Source: Firmicutes bacterium UBA2530 (GTDB lineage Bacteria; Bacillota; Clostridia; Tissierellales; Sedimentibacteraceae). Taken from it: DNA of 9,593 nt. The notes beneath the pieces are model-generated. The model saw only the letters and a list, made by a program, of their open reading frames with translations, was not told the origin of the DNA and ran no database searches. Every line of letters begins with the position of its first letter. Positions within the stretch are counted from its first letter, which is position 1. A program made the translations under genes and the position numbers. This document shows positions 7,428 through 9,593 of this stretch, piece by piece. The stretch lies in the NCBI GenBank assembly GCA_002340985.1, contig DDNC01000009.1, positions 220,811-230,403 on the forward strand, given 5' to 3'.

Positions 7428-8123
7428 TCAGTTCAATTCTCCGCCGGCATATATTATCGATGCTTCGGTCAATATTTCCATAGGGTTGATAAAAGGTCCC
7501 TCGAACTTATAAAGATACTGTGCGGATGAAAGCTCTGTACAACCCAACAGGAATGTATCGGCTCCCATGGACTTCAGTTCTTCCACACATTCAAACATAA
7601 GGTCAGTTCCTTCGTCATACTTCCCGCTCTTTATGATATCATATATGAATTTCATTATTTTTTCCTGTGTTTTATCAGGTATTACAGTCTTAATTCCCGC
7701 TTCGGAATAATATCTTTCATACAGTTTTGATTTTATGGTTCCATCTGTTGCCATTATTCCCACAACCGTATCCTTGCCATATTTGTTATATGTATATTTC
7801 ACTGTTTCAGAAAGCATATTTACAAATGGTATTTCAACTTTTGCCTTTACATCATCAATAAAATAATGAGCCGTGTTGCACGGCATGATTAAAAAATCCG
7901 AACCACTCTGCTTGAGAATCTCCGCCGATTTCACAAGCTGTGGAACAGGGTCCTCTCCTCCAGCTATTATTGCTTTTGTCCTGTCCGGTATATTTGTGTT
8001 GCTGTCGATTAAAACATGTAAGTGCTCCTGGTCCTTTGCCGCCTTAGTCCTCAAAACTATCCTGCGATATAAATCAACTGTAGCAAGAGGCCCCATTCCC
8101 CCTATAATTCCGATAGTCTTCAT
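7428..8123 (-). CDS. Aspartate/glutamate racemase family protein
   Basis: Members of the Asp/Glu/hydantoin racemase superfamily interconvert L- and D-amino acids without a cofactor, using two cysteines. The 231-residue protein starts with the typical MKTIGIIGGMGPLAT. It has both catalytic-type cysteines in the classical contexts: C82 in MPCNTAH and C195 in LLGCTEL. Other family-like parts are IDSNTNIPDRT (39-49) and PFINPMEILTEA near the end. Aspartate racemase is the best guess, but related broad-specificity racemases (RacX/YgeA type) look similar and the substrate is unproven. The start at 8123 has GAGGTGA just upstream and a good promoter behind it. It is the first gene of a two-gene unit with the EamA transporter. 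A role in producing D-aspartate or another D-amino acid for the cell wall or for release is inference. Confidence 0.93.
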   Translation of the reverse strand: MKTIGIIGGMGPLATVDLYRRIVLRTKAAKDQEHLHVLIDSNTNIPDRTKAIIAGGEDPVPQLVKSAEILKQSGSDFLIMPCNTAHYFIDDVKAKVEIPFVNMLSETVKYTYNKYGKDTVVGIMATDGTIKSKLYERYYSEAGIKTVIPDKTQEKIMKFIYDIIKSGKYDEGTDLMFECVEELKSMGADTFLLGCTELSSAQYLYKFEGPFINPMEILTEASIIYAGGELN

Positions 8124-8151
8124 TTTTCACCTCAAATTAGTAATTAAGCAA

Positions 8152-8180
8152 ATTATACCACAGTACTTGAGCTGTAACAA
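8152..8180 (-). promoter_or_regulatory. Extended -10 sigma-A promoter of the racemase-transporter unit
   Basis: On the minus strand -35 TTGTTA (8180-8175), a 17-base spacer and -10 TATAAT (8157-8152) are preceded by TGG, giving an extended -10 (TGnTATAAT). It lies immediately after the terminator of the DUF4397 gene. The leader would be about 22 bases and ends in the GAGGTGA ribosome binding site. Confidence 0.8.
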
Positions 8181-8181
8181 C

Positions 8182-8206
8182 AAAAAACAAGCCTCAGCTT
8201 GTTTTT
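8182..8206 (-). terminator. Rho-independent terminator after the DUF4397 gene
   Basis: On the minus strand AAAAACAAGC (8206-8197), loop TGAG and GCTTGTTTTT (8192-8183) form a perfect 10-bp stem running into a T tract. The plus strand has the same A-stem-T form and could terminate there too, but no plus-strand gene approaches it. It lies 18 bases past the stop codon. Confidence 0.87.
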
Positions 8207-8224
8207 GTATGTTTTTTGTATGTT

Positions 8225-8953
8225 TTAGCACAGCCCCAGATAATTGACTCCATCCTCGGGTATTATTATTTCCACATTTATGTCCTCTCCATACTTTCCT
8301 GATGCAAACATCGTATAATGCATACCCGGAGCAAAGTCCACGTCCATAGCCTTAACCTCTTTTTTACTTCCCTTTTCTCTCAGCGTAAGATTATACAGTC
8401 CTGATGGAATAGCAACATTGCCCGAAACATCACTGTATTTTATTCCAGCAAACAACACGGTGCCGTCATCCGCAGCCAGCTCAAGGTCCGGTGCTCCGAA
8501 TGCAAGATTTGCAAACCTGATGGATGACATTTTGCCTGTCATGTAATTTTCCTTTGCTTCAGGTATCATTAAAACACTTATGTCTGCCGGATCACTGTCG
8601 TCCTCGGCTATTACACCGGTATATGTCATATTGCGGCTGATATCAATGCTCGATTCAAAAATCAGCTCTTTCGGCTCATCAGAATTAAATATTTTTATTT
8701 CATACTGTTTAGGTGAGACCTGTGCATACCGTGTAAACTCACCTTCCTTCAAATTTTCCGCCATCACTACTTCATTAACGTGGACATCAAGTGCGGTATC
8801 GGCACATGAATTAAGTATCCTTAAAAAGGATTTCTCACAATAACAATTATTTTTCTGTCCATACACCCTGCTGTTGTAGTCCATATATCCGTTAAGCCTT
8901 GGATATGGAATATACGGATAATTATTGTAGAAATTCCCCGTTGCATTATTCAT
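8225..8953 (-). CDS. DUF4397 domain-containing protein (two repeats)
   Basis: The function is unknown. The 242 residues begin with an unusual head rich in Asn, Tyr and Pro (1-40, for example NFYNNYPYIPYPRLNGY) containing C37 and C39. Two similar beta-rich repeats follow. Repeat 1 (about 43-131) opens with FLRILNSCADTALDVHVN and repeat 2 (about 144-232) with SIRFANLAFGAPDLELAADD. Both then carry a YxxV/VAIPSGxY-like segment, an M-[TH]-Y-T stretch and an IPE end. This is the DUF4397 pattern. No signal peptide or membrane helix is seen, although many DUF4397 proteins are exported. The head recalls spore coat proteins, but this is only a resemblance. The start at 8953 has GGGGTGA (8958-8964) four bases upstream; a frame extending upstream to 9091 overlaps the previous gene and lacks DUF4397 character. 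Its promoter and a 12-bp inverted repeat lie just upstream and a terminator follows. Confidence 0.85.
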   Translation of the reverse strand: MNNATGNFYNNYPYIPYPRLNGYMDYNSRVYGQKNNCYCEKSFLRILNSCADTALDVHVNEVVMAENLKEGEFTRYAQVSPKQYEIKIFNSDEPKELIFESSIDISRNMTYTGVIAEDDSDPADISVLMIPEAKENYMTGKMSSIRFANLAFGAPDLELAADDGTVLFAGIKYSDVSGNVAIPSGLYNLTLREKGSKKEVKAMDVDFAPGMHYTMFASGKYGEDINVEIIIPEDGVNYLGLC

Positions 8954-8958
8954 AAATT

Positions 8959-8992
8959 CACCCCTTTTCACTTCATTATATGAAAAGGGGTG
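8959..8992. repeat. 12-bp perfect inverted repeat around the -10 and RBS of the DUF4397 gene
   Basis: CACCCCTTTTCA (8959-8970) and TGAAAAGGGGTG (8981-8992) are exact inverted copies separated by 10 bases. The spacer holds the -10 TATAAT, and the gene-proximal arm contains most of the ribosome binding site GGGGTGA. The arm centres are 22 bp apart, about two helical turns. No T tract follows on either strand, so it is not an intrinsic terminator. It may be a repressor operator, or an RNA hairpin that hides the ribosome binding site on read-through transcripts. Confidence 0.85.
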
Positions 8993-9003
8993 GTAATTGT
9001 TCA
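8975..9003 (-). promoter_or_regulatory. Promoter of the DUF4397 gene, sigma-A or sigma-K-like
   Basis: On the minus strand a perfect -10 TATAAT (8980-8975) has a moderate -35 TGAACA (9003-8998) at 17 bases. The same bases read as CATATAAT (8982-8975), which fits the sporulation mother-cell -10 pattern CATAnnnT. An AC (9000-8999) lies 16 bases upstream, as in sigma-K promoters. Sequence alone does not decide between the two. Transcription would start near 8967, inside the gene-proximal arm of the inverted repeat. Confidence 0.6.
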
Positions 9004-9008
9004 GTTCT

Positions 9009-9512
9009 CTATATGAAACTTTCAGGGAAGTTAACGTATTTTTCAATAATTGACACGAATTTCTCCAGATGCTTTCTATCTGTTTCATCAAATCTGCCCA
9101 GCACAGGACTATCTATATCCAGAACTCCTATCAGCCTATCGTTCTTTATAACAGGTACCACAATTTCAGAGTTTGAAGCTGAGTCACAGGCGATATGTCC
9201 GGGAAATTCGTGCACATTTTTCACCAGCTGTGTTTGCTTCAATTCCGCAGCAGTTCCGCACACGCCCTTTCCAATACCGATATGGGTGCATGCAGGCTTT
9301 CCCTGGAACGGTCCCAAAACAAGCTCTCCGTTTTTATAAAGATAAAACCCCGCCCAGTTAATATCCTCCACCAGCAGCCAAAGAACGGCGGAGGCATTGG
9401 CAAGATTTGCAAGCCAGTCCGGTTCCTCACATATGAGCCCCGTGAGCTTCATATTAAGATAATTATAAAATTTATCCTTGTTTTCAAATTCGATTTTTTC
9501 AATATTGTTCAT
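9009..9512 (-). CDS. Free methionine-(R)-sulfoxide reductase, GAF-domain type
   Basis: This cytoplasmic enzyme (fRMsr, MsrC type) reduces free L-methionine-(R)-sulfoxide to methionine, using cysteines recycled by thioredoxin. The 167-residue protein is a single GAF domain of normal family length. All three conserved cysteines are present at C75 (GKPACTHIG), C85 (GKGVCGTAA) and C109 (GHIACDSASNSE). Their spacing of 10 and 24 equals that of E. coli C84, C94 and C118. Other signatures are NWAGFYLY, LGPFQGKPAC, VHEFPGHIACDSASNSEIVV and GVLDIDSP. The start at 9512 has AGGAGAG six bases upstream. It begins 20 bases after the stop of the preceding partial gene and may be co-transcribed with it. No terminator separates it from the DUF4397 gene 55 bases downstream. 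Confidence 0.95.
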   Translation of the reverse strand: MNNIEKIEFENKDKFYNYLNMKLTGLICEEPDWLANLANASAVLWLLVEDINWAGFYLYKNGELVLGPFQGKPACTHIGIGKGVCGTAAELKQTQLVKNVHEFPGHIACDSASNSEIVVPVIKNDRLIGVLDIDSPVLGRFDETDRKHLEKFVSIIEKYVNFPESFI

Positions 9513-9532
9513 ATATGCTCTCCTGTTATTAT

Positions 9533-9593
9533 CTAACTCGCCATGGAGTCGTAATTTCTTGAATTATATATCCCGAGAAGCTCCTTTTCTGTT
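9533..9593 (-). CDS. C-terminal tail of an unidentified gene
   Basis: From the window edge one minus-strand frame reads 19 residues ending GIYNSRNYDSMAS before a TAG stop at 9535-9533. The stop falls just ahead of the ribosome binding site of the methionine sulfoxide reductase gene, which is the spacing expected for the last codons of an upstream operon member. The fragment is too short to identify, and a second frame is also open for about 20 codons here, so coding is likely but not certain. Confidence 0.4.
   Translation of the reverse strand, partial: TEKELLGIYNSRNYDSMAS

Noticed and set aside
8199..8226. Short direct repeat of TGTTTTT-GTA units after the DUF4397 gene
   Set aside because: Only about two imperfect T-rich copies of about 11 bases next to a terminator; too little to call a repeat element.
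8954..9091. Longer DUF4397 gene start at 9091
   Set aside because: It would overlap the methionine sulfoxide reductase gene by 83 bases and cover the promoter; the extra residues lack DUF4397 character.
9539..9570. Promoter for the methionine sulfoxide reductase gene using TATAAT near 9566
   Set aside because: A TATAAT is present, but the -35 position holds CAGAAA, and the sequence may be the coding end of the upstream gene.

Overview
The window looks like a stretch of low-GC chromosome from an endospore-forming member of the Clostridia. The reasons are AT-rich intergenic DNA, strong GGAGG-type ribosome binding sites, consensus sigma-A promoters, spoVG, a Gram-positive type PurR, and the conserved order purR-spoVG-glmU-pth-mfd. 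A Tissierellales or Sedimentibacter-like host is only a guess. Every gene seen lies on the minus strand, so transcription runs from high to low coordinates. There are no RNA genes, mobile elements or CRISPR arrays, and no gene-free stretch longer than 300 bases.

Layout in the direction of transcription: the tail of an unidentified gene (9593-9533), then a free methionine-R-sulfoxide reductase (9512-9009). Next is a two-repeat DUF4397 protein (8953-8225) with its own promoter inside a 12-bp inverted repeat and a terminator behind it. A second unit pairs an aspartate/glutamate-type racemase (8123-7428) with an EamA-family exporter (7411-6530). purR (6455-5634) follows with its own promoter, which carries a PurBox-like site, and a terminator whose left arm is formed by its last codons. 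spoVG (5526-5236) is a single-gene unit with a promoter and terminator. A tight glmU-pth-mfd unit (5097 to the window edge) has a near-perfect sigma-A promoter; mfd lacks only its C-terminal end.

The left two thirds is housekeeping: UDP-GlcNAc synthesis for the cell wall (GlmU), recycling of peptidyl-tRNA (Pth), transcription-coupled repair (Mfd), a sporulation/division regulator (SpoVG) and a purine repressor (PurR). Compared with Bacillus subtilis, yabJ is missing between purR and spoVG, and prs and ctc are missing between glmU and pth. The right third is accessory: oxidised-methionine repair, a racemase with a possible exporter, and the DUF4397 protein. The DUF4397 unit is the least explained part. 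Its inverted repeat frames the -10 element and overlaps the ribosome binding site, and the -10 region also fits a mother-cell (sigma-K-like) pattern. I found no clear new multi-gene system.
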